From: Shinella sp. XGS7 | GTDB lineage: Bacteria > Pseudomonadota > Gammaproteobacteria > Burkholderiales > Burkholderiaceae_C | Length of the DNA: 64,000 bases | Direction: 5' to 3' | NCBI RefSeq assembly: GCF_020535565.1 | Contig: NZ_CP084758.1 | Span: 4,043,001-4,107,000, forward strand | Part shown: one piece after another, positions 10,157 to 19,700 of the stretch | Numbering within the stretch: the first letter of the stretch is position 1 | Layout: every line of letters begins with the position of its first letter | The notes under the pieces: model-generated | The model's database searches: none | Seen by the model: the letters and a program-made list of their open reading frames with translations, nothing else | Told to the model about the DNA's origin: nothing | Program-made: the position numbers and the translations under genes

Positions 10157-11506
10157 TCAGACCAGCCCGTAGGCCAGGCGCAAGAGGCTCAGGGGATGCG
10201 CCAGGCTTCTGGCGGGCGTGCCGGCCTGCGCCATGCCCTGGGCGATGTGGTGTCCTGCCAGGGCGCAGTCGCTGGCAATGTGATCGGGCTCGTCCCGGGC
10301 CATGGCCTTGAACACGGGCCGGCCTATCTTCATGGCCACGGGGTGATACGGCGTCTTCACGCCATAGGTGCCGGCATGGCCCGAGCAGCGCTCCACCGTG
10401 TTGAGCTTGAGCTCCACGGTCTGGCCGATGAGCTTGAACATCTCCTCGGTCTTGCGGCCTATCCTCTGCACCCGGCCATGGCAAGGCACGTGGTAGGACA
10501 CCCGACCCAGCGCCGTCTTGAAATCGGTCTTGAGCAAGCCGTCCTTGTGGCGCGCCACCAGGTACTCGAAGGGGTCCCACATGGCGTCCTTCACCTGCTG
10601 CACCGCCGCCTCGTCCGGGAACATCAGGGGCAGTTCCTGCTTGAACATCAGGGTGCAGCTGGGGATGGCGCTGATCAGGGCATAGCCCTGCTCGACATAG
10701 CGCTGCAGCACGGGGATATTGGCGTTCTTGTGCCGTTCCACCGTCTCCAGGTCCCCCAGCTCCAGCTTGGGCATGCCGCAGCAGGCCTCCTTCTCGACGA
10801 TCACATAGGGGATCTCGTTGTGCGCCAGCACCTTGAGCAGGTCATGGCCGATGCCGGGCTCGTGGTAGTTGATGTAGCAGGTGGAGAAGATGGCCACCTT
10901 GCCCGGCGTGCGCTCGCCCGCCGTGGCCACCGAGGCCGGACTGCGGGCCGCGCCCCAGCGAAAGCGCCAGCCCGCCAGCTCGGGCATCCAGGCCTCGGGG
11001 TGCACGCCCAGGCCGGCGTCCAGGGCGCGGCGCGCCAGGCGGGTGCGGTTGACCGCGTTCACGGTTTGCACCACCACCGGGATGCCGGCGAACTGCCCGT
11101 GCACATCGGTGGAGGCCAGGAATTGCTCGGCCGCTCCCACCTCGCCCTTGCGGAACTTGATGGCCTTGGCACGCAGCATGGTGTGGGGAAAGTCCAGGTT
11201 CCAGCTGTGCGGCGGCACATAGGGACACTTGCTCATGTAGCAGAGGTCGCACAGATAGCACTGGTCGACCACCTTCCAGAAGTCCCGCTTGTCCACCCCG
11301 TCCAGTTCGCCCGTGGGGCCCTCGTCCACCAGATCGAAGAGCGTGGGGAAGCTCTGGCACAGGCTGACACAGCGCCGGCAGCCGTGGCAGATGTCGAAGA
11401 TGCGCTCCATCTCCTGCAGACACAGGGCCTCGTCGTAGAAGGCCGGGTTCTTCCAGTCCAGCGGATGCCGGGTGGGCGCTTCGAGATTGCCTTCGCGAGT
11501 GCTCAT
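10157..11506 (-). CDS. GlpC/HdrD-like Fe-S oxidoreductase
   Basis: A 449-residue protein of the heterodisulfide reductase-related family. The N-terminal half carries two ferredoxin-type [4Fe-4S] clusters (Cys of [11 protein letters not shown] at about residues 39-49, and of [13 protein letters not shown] at about 92-104). The C-terminal half carries two CCG-type domains: [10 protein letters not shown] with ACCGMP, and VPCHGRVQ with [10 protein letters not shown]. In the second CCG motif one Cys is replaced by Ser, which may alter its cluster or disulfide site. It probably transfers electrons between an unknown donor and the neighbouring rubrerythrin; this is inferred from the conserved trio with rubrerythrin and DUF3501. 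No transmembrane segment is evident. Confidence 0.9.
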   Translation of the reverse strand: MSTREGNLEAPTRHPLDWKNPAFYDEALCLQEMERIFDICHGCRRCVSLCQSFPTLFDLVDEGPTGELDGVDKRDFWKVVDQCYLCDLCYMSKCPYVPPHSWNLDFPHTMLRAKAIKFRKGEVGAAEQFLASTDVHGQFAGIPVVVQTVNAVNRTRLARRALDAGLGVHPEAWMPELAGWRFRWGAARSPASVATAGERTPGKVAIFSTCYINYHEPGIGHDLLKVLAHNEIPYVIVEKEACCGMPKLELGDLETVERHKNANIPVLQRYVEQGYALISAIPSCTLMFKQELPLMFPDEAAVQQVKDAMWDPFEYLVARHKDGLLKTDFKTALGRVSYHVPCHGRVQRIGRKTEEMFKLIGQTVELKLNTVERCSGHAGTYGVKTPYHPVAMKIGRPVFKAMARDEPDHIASDCALAGHHIAQGMAQAGTPARSLAHPLSLLRLAYGLV

Positions 11507-11540
11507 GCGGGCTCCTGGCGAGATCGAGATCGGGCTGGGC

Positions 11541-11608
11541 GCAGTCTTGTGCGCTCGGCCGCAACGGCCCAGCGCACAAGACTGCGGCGCCGCTTGAGCC
11601 GGCGCCGC
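11541..11608 (-). terminator. Two tandem strong hairpins between rubrerythrin and Fe-S genes
   Basis: The first is a near-perfect 21-bp stem with a 3-base loop: GCAGTCTTGTGCGCT (11541-11555) pairs with 11571-11585, then after one C/C mismatch GGCCG (11557-11561) pairs with 11565-11569 around CAA. The second, GCGGCGCCG (11584-11592), pairs with 11600-11608 around CTTGAGC. No U-tract follows, so they may act as an attenuator, processing site or mRNA stabiliser rather than a classical terminator. They would raise rubrerythrin expression relative to the downstream genes. Confidence 0.55.
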
Positions 11609-11628
11609 GGCAAGCAGGTCAAAGCACC

Positions 11629-12048
<420 letters not shown>

Positions 12049-12173
12049 GATGCTCTCCAGTGTGATCAGAGTGGGTCCGTCGTCGTGCGCGCCCACCGGA
12101 CCGCCGTCTCGGCAGCGCCCTGCGACGCTAACTCAGGCGCGCAGCGGGAGCCAATACATAGCTTCAATGCAGC

Positions 12174-13049
12174 TCATAGCAGACCGCTATACCAGCGCAG
12201 CTCCAGCAGCTTGCGAGCCAGGCGGTGGCTGCGGCCCTCGGGATCGGCCAGATCGTGCAGGATGTCGAAGTGGTTCAGCCTCGGCAGCTCCTCGCAATGC
12301 GGCACCACGGCCTCGCCCCAGGCCTGACGCAGCAGGCGGTTCTGGCGCCGCAGCTCCTCGCTCTCCTGCGCACCCACCACGCAGTAGATGGGCGCCTCGG
12401 GGGCCGGGAAGTTCACCGGCGAGAGCCGGCGCACGGCCTGCGCGTCCAGGCGCAGATCCGTCTGCAGAAAAGGCGTGCGCCGGATCGGGGCCAGATCATG
12501 CAGGCCCGAGATGGACAGCACGCCCTTGACCAGATGGCGCGGCAGATCGCGCCCCACCGCCTTCCAGTCGCAGCAGGCCAGCATGGCCGCCAGATGCCCA
12601 CCGGCCGAATGCCCGGCCAGCACGATGCGGTTGGGGTCGCCGCCATGATCGGCCGCATGGCGCCAGACCCAGGCCAGGGCCTGGCTGAGTTGCAGCGCGA
12701 TGTGCTCGATGCTCACCGCGGGGCACAGCGCGTAGTTAGGCACGACGACCAGGGCGCCCTCATCGCAGAAGACCGGAGCCAGAAAGGAATGGTCCGACTT
12801 GTCCAGCGCCCGCCAGTAGCCACCATGCAGAAAGACCAGCACCGGCGCGGGCTGCTCCACCTGGGCCGGAAACAGATCCAGGCGCTCGCTGGGGGCCTCG
12901 CCATAAGCCAGGTCCAGCCGTGCACGCGTGAGCTGCTCGCGGCTCAGGCGCGAGGCCTCGCTCCAGCGCGCCAGGATCTGGGCGCTCTCCGGCACCAGAG
13001 CCCGGTTGTTGTACTGGGCATCAAACCACTGGGGCGTGGGGCCGGCCAT
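12174..13049 (-). CDS. Alpha/beta hydrolase (esterase/arylformamidase-like)
   Basis: A 291-residue cytoplasmic alpha/beta-hydrolase. It shows the oxyanion-hole motif FLHGGYW, the nucleophile elbow GHSAGGH (Ser), and near the C-terminus LNHFDIL, whose His fits the catalytic base. The HGG plus GxSxG layout and the N-terminal QWFDAQYNNR segment resemble alpha/beta-type kynurenine formamidases and related carboxylesterases; the substrate cannot be fixed, and no kynurenine-pathway gene lies nearby. ATG 13049 has AGGAG seven bases upstream; the GTG six bases further up is too close to that site. It lies upstream of rubrerythrin on the same strand, with a 125-base gap. Confidence 0.88.
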   Translation of the reverse strand: MAGPTPQWFDAQYNNRALVPESAQILARWSEASRLSREQLTRARLDLAYGEAPSERLDLFPAQVEQPAPVLVFLHGGYWRALDKSDHSFLAPVFCDEGALVVVPNYALCPAVSIEHIALQLSQALAWVWRHAADHGGDPNRIVLAGHSAGGHLAAMLACCDWKAVGRDLPRHLVKGVLSISGLHDLAPIRRTPFLQTDLRLDAQAVRRLSPVNFPAPEAPIYCVVGAQESEELRRQNRLLRQAWGEAVVPHCEELPRLNHFDILHDLADPEGRSHRLARKLLELRWYSGLL

Positions 13050-13262
13050 GAACACACTCCTGCAGGAATCAAGAAAGACAAGCCCGGAACACGCCTCTCA
13101 TTCAGACGCGGCCTCAGGCGCCAAACAGCGTCGGCCAGTGTCCCAGAGTGCAGGGCTTTTGCGCTGTCGCAGAAAACCCGCAGAAACGGCAAGCCCAGCC
13201 CGGCCAAGGCTCGGCCCGGCGCTGCAAGATGCCGAAGTGCGCTGCTATACTTTTTTTGCAGT

Positions 13263-13338
<76 letters not shown>

Positions 13339-13347
13339 CCGATACCC

Positions 13348-13386
13348 AAGGGGTTGCACCGAAAGGCTGCAACCCTTTGTTTTTTC
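13348..13386 (+). terminator. Rho-independent terminator of tRNA-Ala
   Basis: An 11-bp stem (13348-13358 with 13368-13378, core GGGTTGCA/TGCAACCC, one G-U pair) with a 9-base loop, followed by a T-rich run (GTTTTTT). Position directly after the tRNA makes the assignment clear. Confidence 0.85.
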
Positions 13387-14039
13387 TGGGGTTCCAGTCC
13401 TGACAGAGGCATGGGCAGCAGCACCGGCGAAGCCGACCGTGTAGCTTCGCCGTGTGAATAACACGGCGATGGCCCGTTTCCCCGGCATCACTCGCCGGGC
13501 TGACTCCTCCGGTTCTGTCTCCGCGCGCCACGAGGCCTCCTCGAGTACTTCTCCGGGCCTTGGGCTATCCGCCTATCGCTGCAGACCACCGACAGGCCCC
13601 AGCCCTTAGCCCTGAGCCTCGCCATCGTTGATGGCCGTCACTGCTGCCAAGCTGCAGCGCTGGGTGCTGCCGGCGGGTGACGGCCTCCGCGCCCACCTCG
13701 CGCCCAGCCAGCCCAGGAACTCCGTCGCCTGTTGCGCAGGATTCACAACACATTGCATCCACGCCAAGGGGAGGTCGGATGCCGGCTGCGCATCTGAGCT
13801 CCATCAAGCACTAAAAAACGGCAAATCCTGACAAATCTCCCACGAGAAATTTCTCAGCTTCAAGCACAGCCAGCGCGCTCAGAAACGCTCAGTTTCACTT
13901 TTCCAAGGCCCCCTACGCTTGCGCGCCAACAACAAGCAAGTTGAGCCGGGGCGCCATGTGGCCTCAGTTCGCAAAGACATAAACAAGAACACGAGAGTCA
14001 GCGCAGCTTTTTTTTGCGCGACGTGGTTGGGATCCAAGA
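13387..14039. other. Long intergenic region upstream of the giant secretion locus
   Basis: About 650 bases with no convincing gene; short frames on both strands (for example 13628-13831 and 13565-13807) match no family I know. Visible structures are a 9-bp stem with a 5-base loop, TCGCCGTGT (13447-13455) with ACACGGCGA (13461-13469); a perfect 12-bp palindrome GAGAAATTTCTC (13844-13855); and a T8 run in the leader (14008-14015) inside a small GCGCA/TGCGC stem. The second half is clearly less G/C-rich than the coding sequence around it and probably holds the promoter and regulatory sites of the gene at 14040. I see no confident -35/-10 pair. Confidence 0.5.
13844..13855. promoter_or_regulatory. 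Perfect palindrome upstream of the secretion locus
   Basis: GAGAAATTTCTC, 12 bp, lies 184 bases before the start of the AMIN-TolC gene, in the AT-richer part of the leader. It could be an operator for a dimeric regulator; no factor can be assigned. Confidence 0.35.
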
Positions 14040-16631
14040 ATGAAGCTAACGAGGGACGTCACCGTGCTGGGAGCTCATATCGCCCTGGCGCTGTGTGTGG
14101 GGAGTCAAGGCGTGGCCCTGGCCGCGCCGAACGCAGTCGCTGCCCCGGGGCCGCTGGAAGCCAGTCTGCTGGCCTCCAGCACCCCGGGCCTGCAGCGCCT
14201 GCAGCTGGAAGCGCCGCTGGGCGGCCTGAGCCAGGTCAGCCTGGGCAACCAGGGTCAGGCCTTGCGCATCGATCTGCGCCGGCAAAGCCGCGCCGAGGTC
14301 GAGGCCCTGGTCCAGCGCCTGCAGCAGGAGCGCAGCCTGGTGCGCAGCGCCCGCGCCGTCTTCCTGCCCAACGAGGAAGCCTACGTCTGGGTGGAGCTGG
14401 GCGCGGCCTATGAGCTGGTAGACCAGAGCATCGTGGCCGCCACGCCCGGACGTTCCCGCTGGGAGCTGGTGCTGAACGCCAGCAAGACCGGCCAGGCCGG
14501 CGCGGCCGTGGAGCTGCGCGAGCTGCGCCTGTCCGCCCGCGACGATCTGCTGGACATTCATCTGGCCGGCAGCGCCGAGCTGATGGCCGAGGTCTCGGTG
14601 CTGGATCAGCCCGCCCGTCTGCTGGTCGAGCTGCCCGGCGCCTCGCCGGCCTCGGTGGAAAAACTGGCCGCCGGCTTCCGCGCCGGTCCGGTGCCGCTGT
14701 TTGCCCGCGTGTCCGCCACCACCCAGGGCGGCGTGCCGCGCCTGGAATTCCTGCTGCTCGAGGACGTGGACCTGGTCGACAGCGCCGGCGAGCTGCGCGA
14801 CGGCCAAGGCCGCATCCGCCTGAGCCTGGCCGCCGACCGCCCCGTGGCCCAGGCCCGGGTGGGCGGCAGCAGCGAGCCGCGCCTGAGCGCCATCGAAGCC
14901 AGCGTGGACAAGGGGCGGCTGGAACTGAGCCTGCCTGGCGTGCCCGCCGCCCGCCTGCAGTCCTACACCCTGGAAGAGCCGTCCCGCCTGGTGGTGGACC
15001 TGCTGGGCTGGCGTCCCGAACAGGTGCGCGAGGCCGCATCGCGATTCAGCGCCCCGCACCCCGGCGTAGCCGGCCTGCGCCTGGAATCCACCCGCCTGGG
15101 CTCCGCCCGCCTGATCTTCGACCTGGCCGGTCGCGCGCCCCTGCTGGCCCACGGCCAGTCCGGTGACGCCCGCTACGCCCTGAGTCTGCGCCTGCCCGCC
15201 GAGGCCGGCAGCCTGGCCAGCGCCCAGACGGTGGCACGCGGCGCCGCCGCGCCGGGCCAGCGCGGCGAGCGCCTGGATTCGCGCGCGCCCCTGCTGGTGG
15301 TGCGCCCCCTGATGCTGGTCCGGGACCCCGAGACGCCGCCACTGGCCGCCTCGGAGAAGGCCACGGCCCTGCTGGCCGTCTATCGCGAGGCTCTGGAGCG
15401 CGACCCCAAGTACCAGGCCGCTCGCGCCGACTACGAGATCGCCTCGGAAGCCGTGCCCCAGGCTCGCGCCGGCCTGCTGCCCACGGCCACGCTGGACTAT
15501 CAGAAGTCCGCCATCCGGCAGGACGTGGTGCAGGCCTCCAACCCCAGCTTCCCCACCGGCGCCACCCGCTACCCCAGCGCCAATCTGGGTCTCACCATCA
15601 CCCAGCCCCTGCTGCGCGCGCCGGCCCTGTTCAAGTACAACCAGGCCGGCGTCACTGTGGAGCAGGCCCGCTTCAATCTGCTGGCGGCCGAACAGGACCT
15701 GATCCTGCGCGTGGCCAGCGCCGTGCTCAATGTGATGGCCGGCTACGACGGCCTGGCCCTGGCCCGCGCCGAGCGAGACGCCACCGAGCGCCAGTACGAG
15801 CTGGCCAAGGCCCGCAAGACCAGCGGCCTGGGCAATGTCACCCAGCTCTTCGACGCCGAGGCCCGCCACAGCCAGGCGCGTGCCCGCGAGCGCGAGGCCG
15901 CCAACCGCCTGGAGGACGCCCGCCTGGGTGTGAAGGAAATCATCGGCGAGGAGCTGCCGCCCCTGGGCGGCTTCAAGGGTGACTTCAACCCTTCGGAGCC
16001 CCTGCCCGCCGAGGTGGGCCCCTGGGTCAATGCCGCCATCGATCAGAACCTGGCCCTGCAGGCGCGGCGCCTGGCGGTGCAGATCGCCAATCTGGAGATC
16101 AAGCGTCAGAAGGCCGGCTACGCCCCCAGCGTCAATCTGGTGGCCAGCACCTCCCGCCAGGACACGGGCGGCTCGCTGTTCGGCCGCGGCCAGCGTTACA
16201 ACAACGCCGAGCTGGGCCTGCGCGTCAACATCCCGCTCTTCGAGGGCGGCATGACCAGCTCCCTGGTGCGCGAAGCCAATGCGCGCCGCGACAAGGCCCA
16301 GAGCGAGCAGGAGCAGGAGCTGCGCCGCAGCGAACGCCTGGCCCGTGGCGCCTTCAACGGCGTACTCGCCAGCCTGGATTCGGTGGAAGCCCTGCGCAAG
16401 GCCGTGATGGCCCAGCAGAGCGCGCTGGAAGCGCGCGAGGAAGGCATGAAGTCCGGCCTCTTCACGCCGGTGCAGGTCATGGACGCGTATCGCCTCTTCT
16501 ACACCGCCAAGCGCGACTTCCTGCAGGCCCGCTACGACTACCTGCTCAACCGCCTCAAGCTCAAGCAGGCCGTCGGCATCCTCAGCCAGCACGACCTCGA
16601 CGACCTGAGCGCGCTGCTGCAGCCCCTGTAG
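14040..16631 (+). CDS. AMIN-domain/TolC fusion outer-membrane channel
   Basis: An 863-residue envelope protein. A signal-peptide-like N-terminus (hydrophobic to about residue 30, VALAAPN) is followed by about 400 residues of AMIN-like beta modules; the clearest ends SRLVVDLLGWRPEQV (about residues 315-330), and earlier ones have ARLLVELPG and related patterns. AMIN domains are known to target proteins to the cell wall or pole. From about residue 440 it is a TolC-type channel (TALLAVYREALERDPKYQAA, then GLGNVTQLFDAEARHSQAR, ending with LNRLKLKQAVGIL). TolC proteins are normally 430-500 residues without this extension. It opens the secretion locus, so the expected role is the outer-membrane exit for the giant protein encoded next. 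Confidence 0.88.
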   Translation: MKLTRDVTVLGAHIALALCVGSQGVALAAPNAVAAPGPLEASLLASSTPGLQRLQLEAPLGGLSQVSLGNQGQALRIDLRRQSRAEVEALVQRLQQERSLVRSARAVFLPNEEAYVWVELGAAYELVDQSIVAATPGRSRWELVLNASKTGQAGAAVELRELRLSARDDLLDIHLAGSAELMAEVSVLDQPARLLVELPGASPASVEKLAAGFRAGPVPLFARVSATTQGGVPRLEFLLLEDVDLVDSAGELRDGQGRIRLSLAADRPVAQARVGGSSEPRLSAIEASVDKGRLELSLPGVPAARLQSYTLEEPSRLVVDLLGWRPEQVREAASRFSAPHPGVAGLRLESTRLGSARLIFDLAGRAPLLAHGQSGDARYALSLRLPAEAGSLASAQTVARGAAAPGQRGERLDSRAPLLVVRPLMLVRDPETPPLAASEKATALLAVYREALERDPKYQAARADYEIASEAVPQARAGLLPTATLDYQKSAIRQDVVQASNPSFPTGATRYPSANLGLTITQPLLRAPALFKYNQAGVTVEQARFNLLAAEQDLILRVASAVLNVMAGYDGLALARAERDATERQYELAKARKTSGLGNVTQLFDAEARHSQARAREREAANRLEDARLGVKEIIGEELPPLGGFKGDFNPSEPLPAEVGPWVNAAIDQNLALQARRLAVQIANLEIKRQKAGYAPSVNLVASTSRQDTGGSLFGRGQRYNNAELGLRVNIPLFEGGMTSSLVREANARRDKAQSEQEQELRRSERLARGAFNGVLASLDSVEALRKAVMAQQSALEAREEGMKSGLFTPVQVMDAYRLFYTAKRDFLQARYDYLLNRLKLKQAVGILSQHDLDDLSALLQPL

Positions 16632-16667
16632 CCAGACCGCAGCCCCCCTCAGTCACCGCCATGAGCC

Positions 16668-16707
16668 CACGCCGCCGCCCTGCGCCCCACGCGCCGGCGG
16701 CGGCGTG
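16668..16707 (+). terminator. Perfect 12-bp hairpin between the AMIN-TolC and giant genes
   Basis: CACGCCGCCGCC (16668-16679) pairs perfectly with 16696-16707 around a 16-base loop. It lies in the 112-base gap before the giant gene, whose ribosome-binding site GGGAG follows at 16733. There is no U-tract, so attenuation or mRNA protection is as likely as termination. Confidence 0.45.
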
Positions 16708-16743
16708 CGCACTAGAAATCGACCCCTTCCCCGGGAGCGTCCT

Positions 16744-19700
16744 GTGAAAACCTCGCCCACCCTGCCCCATCAAAGCCTGAACACCGCCCAGCGCCTGCGC
16801 CGCGCCCTGGGGCTGGGCGAGCGTCGTCATCAACCGCAGCGCGAACGCCGGCTGCACATCGAGGCGCTGGAACCTCGCCAGCTGCTCTCGGCAGAAGGGC
16901 TCGTGATCCCTCCTCCCCCCGCACGCGAGCTGGATGCGCCCCCCGTGCTGCAGCTGCCGCAGGAAGCGCTGCAGCAACAGCTGCAGGCCGGTCTGCCCAC
17001 CCTGCAGGGCGGCACCTGGTTTGCCGAAACCCTGGCCGCGGGCACCAGCAGCGCGCGCGCGCAGGAGGTGGTTTTCGTCGACCCCAGCGTGCAAGGTCAT
17101 CAGGCCCTGCTGCGCGACGCCCTGGCGCGGCGCGGCGAAGCGCCGACCCCGGTCGAGGTGGTGGTGCTGGACCCCAGTCGCGATGGCGTGACCCAGATCA
17201 GCCAGTGGCTGAGCCAGCGTCCGGGCCAGCAGCTCAAGGCCATGCACCTGATCTCGCACGGCGAGGACGGCCGCCTGGCCCTGGGCAGCGGCGAACTCAA
17301 TCGCGGCAATCTGGATGCCCATGCCGAACAGCTGCGCGGCTGGCGCTCCGCCCTGGCCGAGGGGGCCGACCTGCTGCTCTATGGCTGCGACGTGGCCGCC
17401 AGCGAGCAGGGGCAGTCCTTTGTACAGGACCTGGCCCGCCTCACCGGCGCCGATGTGGCAGCCTCCAGCAACCTCACCGGTGCGGCCGAGCGCGGCGGCG
17501 ACTGGCGGCTCGAGTACGCCAGCGGCACCATCGATGCCCTGGCCCTGTTCCAGGCCGGCCAGGCCTATGAGGGCCTGCTGCAGCTCGACGCGGCCAGCCT
17601 GACGCTGAACGCCAATCTGCAGGCCCAGATGCTGAGCCTGCTGGGCAAGATCGACGCCGCCGGCAGCGAGGCCCTGAAGAACCCGCTGCTCAACAACGCA
17701 CTGCCCGGCCTAGGCCAGAGCGTCAACGGTGCCCTGGGCATCAGCAGCAGCACCGGGGCCGGCCAGGTCTTCGGCCTGCAGGCTGCGGCCTCGAGCTATT
17801 TCAGCGGCGCCGGTACGGGAGCCACGCTGCAGGGTCTGGGCACGGCCCTGGAGAGCGCCCTGAAGTCCGCCACCGGCAACAAGCCGGCCTGGACCATCAG
17901 CGTCACGCCCCAGTTCGACCCGGCGGCCAAGGAGGTCCAGGCCGGCTTCAAGATCAGCCTGAGCCTGGACGAGAGCCAGGCCAAGAGCTTCAACCAGAGC
18001 GGCGCCTGGAGCGGCCAGGCCCGCAGCCGCTTCAATCTGGAGCTGGATGCCGGCCTGCTGCTGCCCACCCTGAACGCTGGCAGCGCCGCCGCCGATCTGC
18101 CCGGACTGGCCCGCCCCAGCGATGCACAGAGCCTGATCAGCCTGCGCCGCTTCGAGCTCGGCATGGACCTGACACCGGACGCCGGCAGCGCCAACCGCTT
18201 CACCCTGCATGCCGGCGTCACCACCCGGCTGCTGGACGCCAGCGACCTGGATGGCCAGGGCCGCGTGAGCCTGGCCGACTACGCTGCCAGCACCGCCAAT
18301 GGCAGCAATGTCGCGGCCCTGCTTCAGCAGGGCCAGGACGCGCGCATCGAGGGCAGCAGCGCCGGCACCGGTTTCTACGGCCGCCTGATGGGCGGCGCGC
18401 TGCAGCTGCAGACCTTCACGGACACGACACTGGACGCGGTCTCGGCCAATGGCCTGAAATCGGTCTTCGACGGCGCACGCAAGCTGGGCGTCCAGGTCGA
18501 TCTGAGCGAGGTGATGGGTCAGAAGCTGCCCCTGGTGGATGCCGGCCTGAGCAGCCTGCTGACCACGGCCGATGGCCGCACCCTGGGTGATCTGCTGAGC
18601 TTCCGCACGCCCCAGGGCAGCACGGTGCTGGACGACTATCTGGCCGATGCCAGCGCACCGTCCAAGACCCTCAGCGGTCTGCTGGCGCGCCTGCGCGAGT
18701 ACCTCAGCGGCCAGGGCCACTACGCCCATCTGGAAGCGCTGGCCACGCCGGGGAATGGCGAGTTCATGAACATCGGCGCCACCACGGGCGCCGGTGGCGT
18801 GCCGGTGCTGGACCTGGACCTGAGCCTGACGCGCGACTTCCTGCGCCGCCTGAGCTTCAAGGACCAGCTCAAGCCCCTGGGCCTGGACTTCATGAACGGT
18901 GCCGGCGCGGCGCTGACGGCCCAGGTCAATCTGCGCCTGCGCTACGACACCTCGCTGGACAAGAGCCTCACCATCAGCAGCCTGACGGCCCGCGTCCACA
19001 GCGGCAGCGGCAAGCTGGACACGGCCGTGGCCCTGGGCATGCTGGAAGCCCGCGCCGTCGGCAGCCTGAGCTTCGACAGCGGCACACTGAGCCTGAACAT
19101 CGGTCTGCCCAGCGGCATGGGCGGTGCCATCGTCCCCGGCATGGCGCTCAAGCCCTCCGAGATCAAGAGCCCCTACGACGTCGGCTACCTGGCCCTGATC
19201 GACAGCCGGGCAGGCGCGGCCAACAGCCCCCAGGTCAGCGCCAGCGTCGACTTCGATGTGCTGGGCAATATCGGTGCCGGCAGCGCCGGCATGCTGAGCT
19301 TCGAGAGCCTGGCCGGCGGCAAGCCCCATGTCTCGCTCAGCTTCAATGGCGGCGCGGCCGCGCTGTGGAGCGAGGTGGCGGGCAAGACCCTGAGCTTCAG
19401 CGCCAGCCGCTTCGAAGCCCTGTCCAGCTTCGCCAATCTCGATGCCGTGGCCCTGACCCGCATGCTGCAGGACCTGGGCACCTACCTGGCCGAGCTGCGC
19501 GACGCCGGCAAGTTCGACGCCTTGCTCCCCTTCACCCACCAGCGCCTGGGCGATGTGCTGGACTTCAGCAAGCTGGTCAGCCAGGTGGTGGACCAGCGTC
19601 TGCAGCAGACCATCAGCGCCGGCGTGATCGCCGCCAAGCCGATCTCGCCCGTGCTCAGCGAGGACAGCAGCTTCGACGTGCAGATCCAGCGCCCCGGCGA

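Noticed and set aside
13565-13831. Short frames on both strands in the tRNA-downstream gap
   Set aside because: No family similarity, no ribosome-binding site, and mutual overlap; they are more likely chance frames.
14046-16592. Minus-strand frame opposite the AMIN-TolC gene
   Set aside because: Antisense shadow; the sense frame has a signal peptide and clear TolC motifs.
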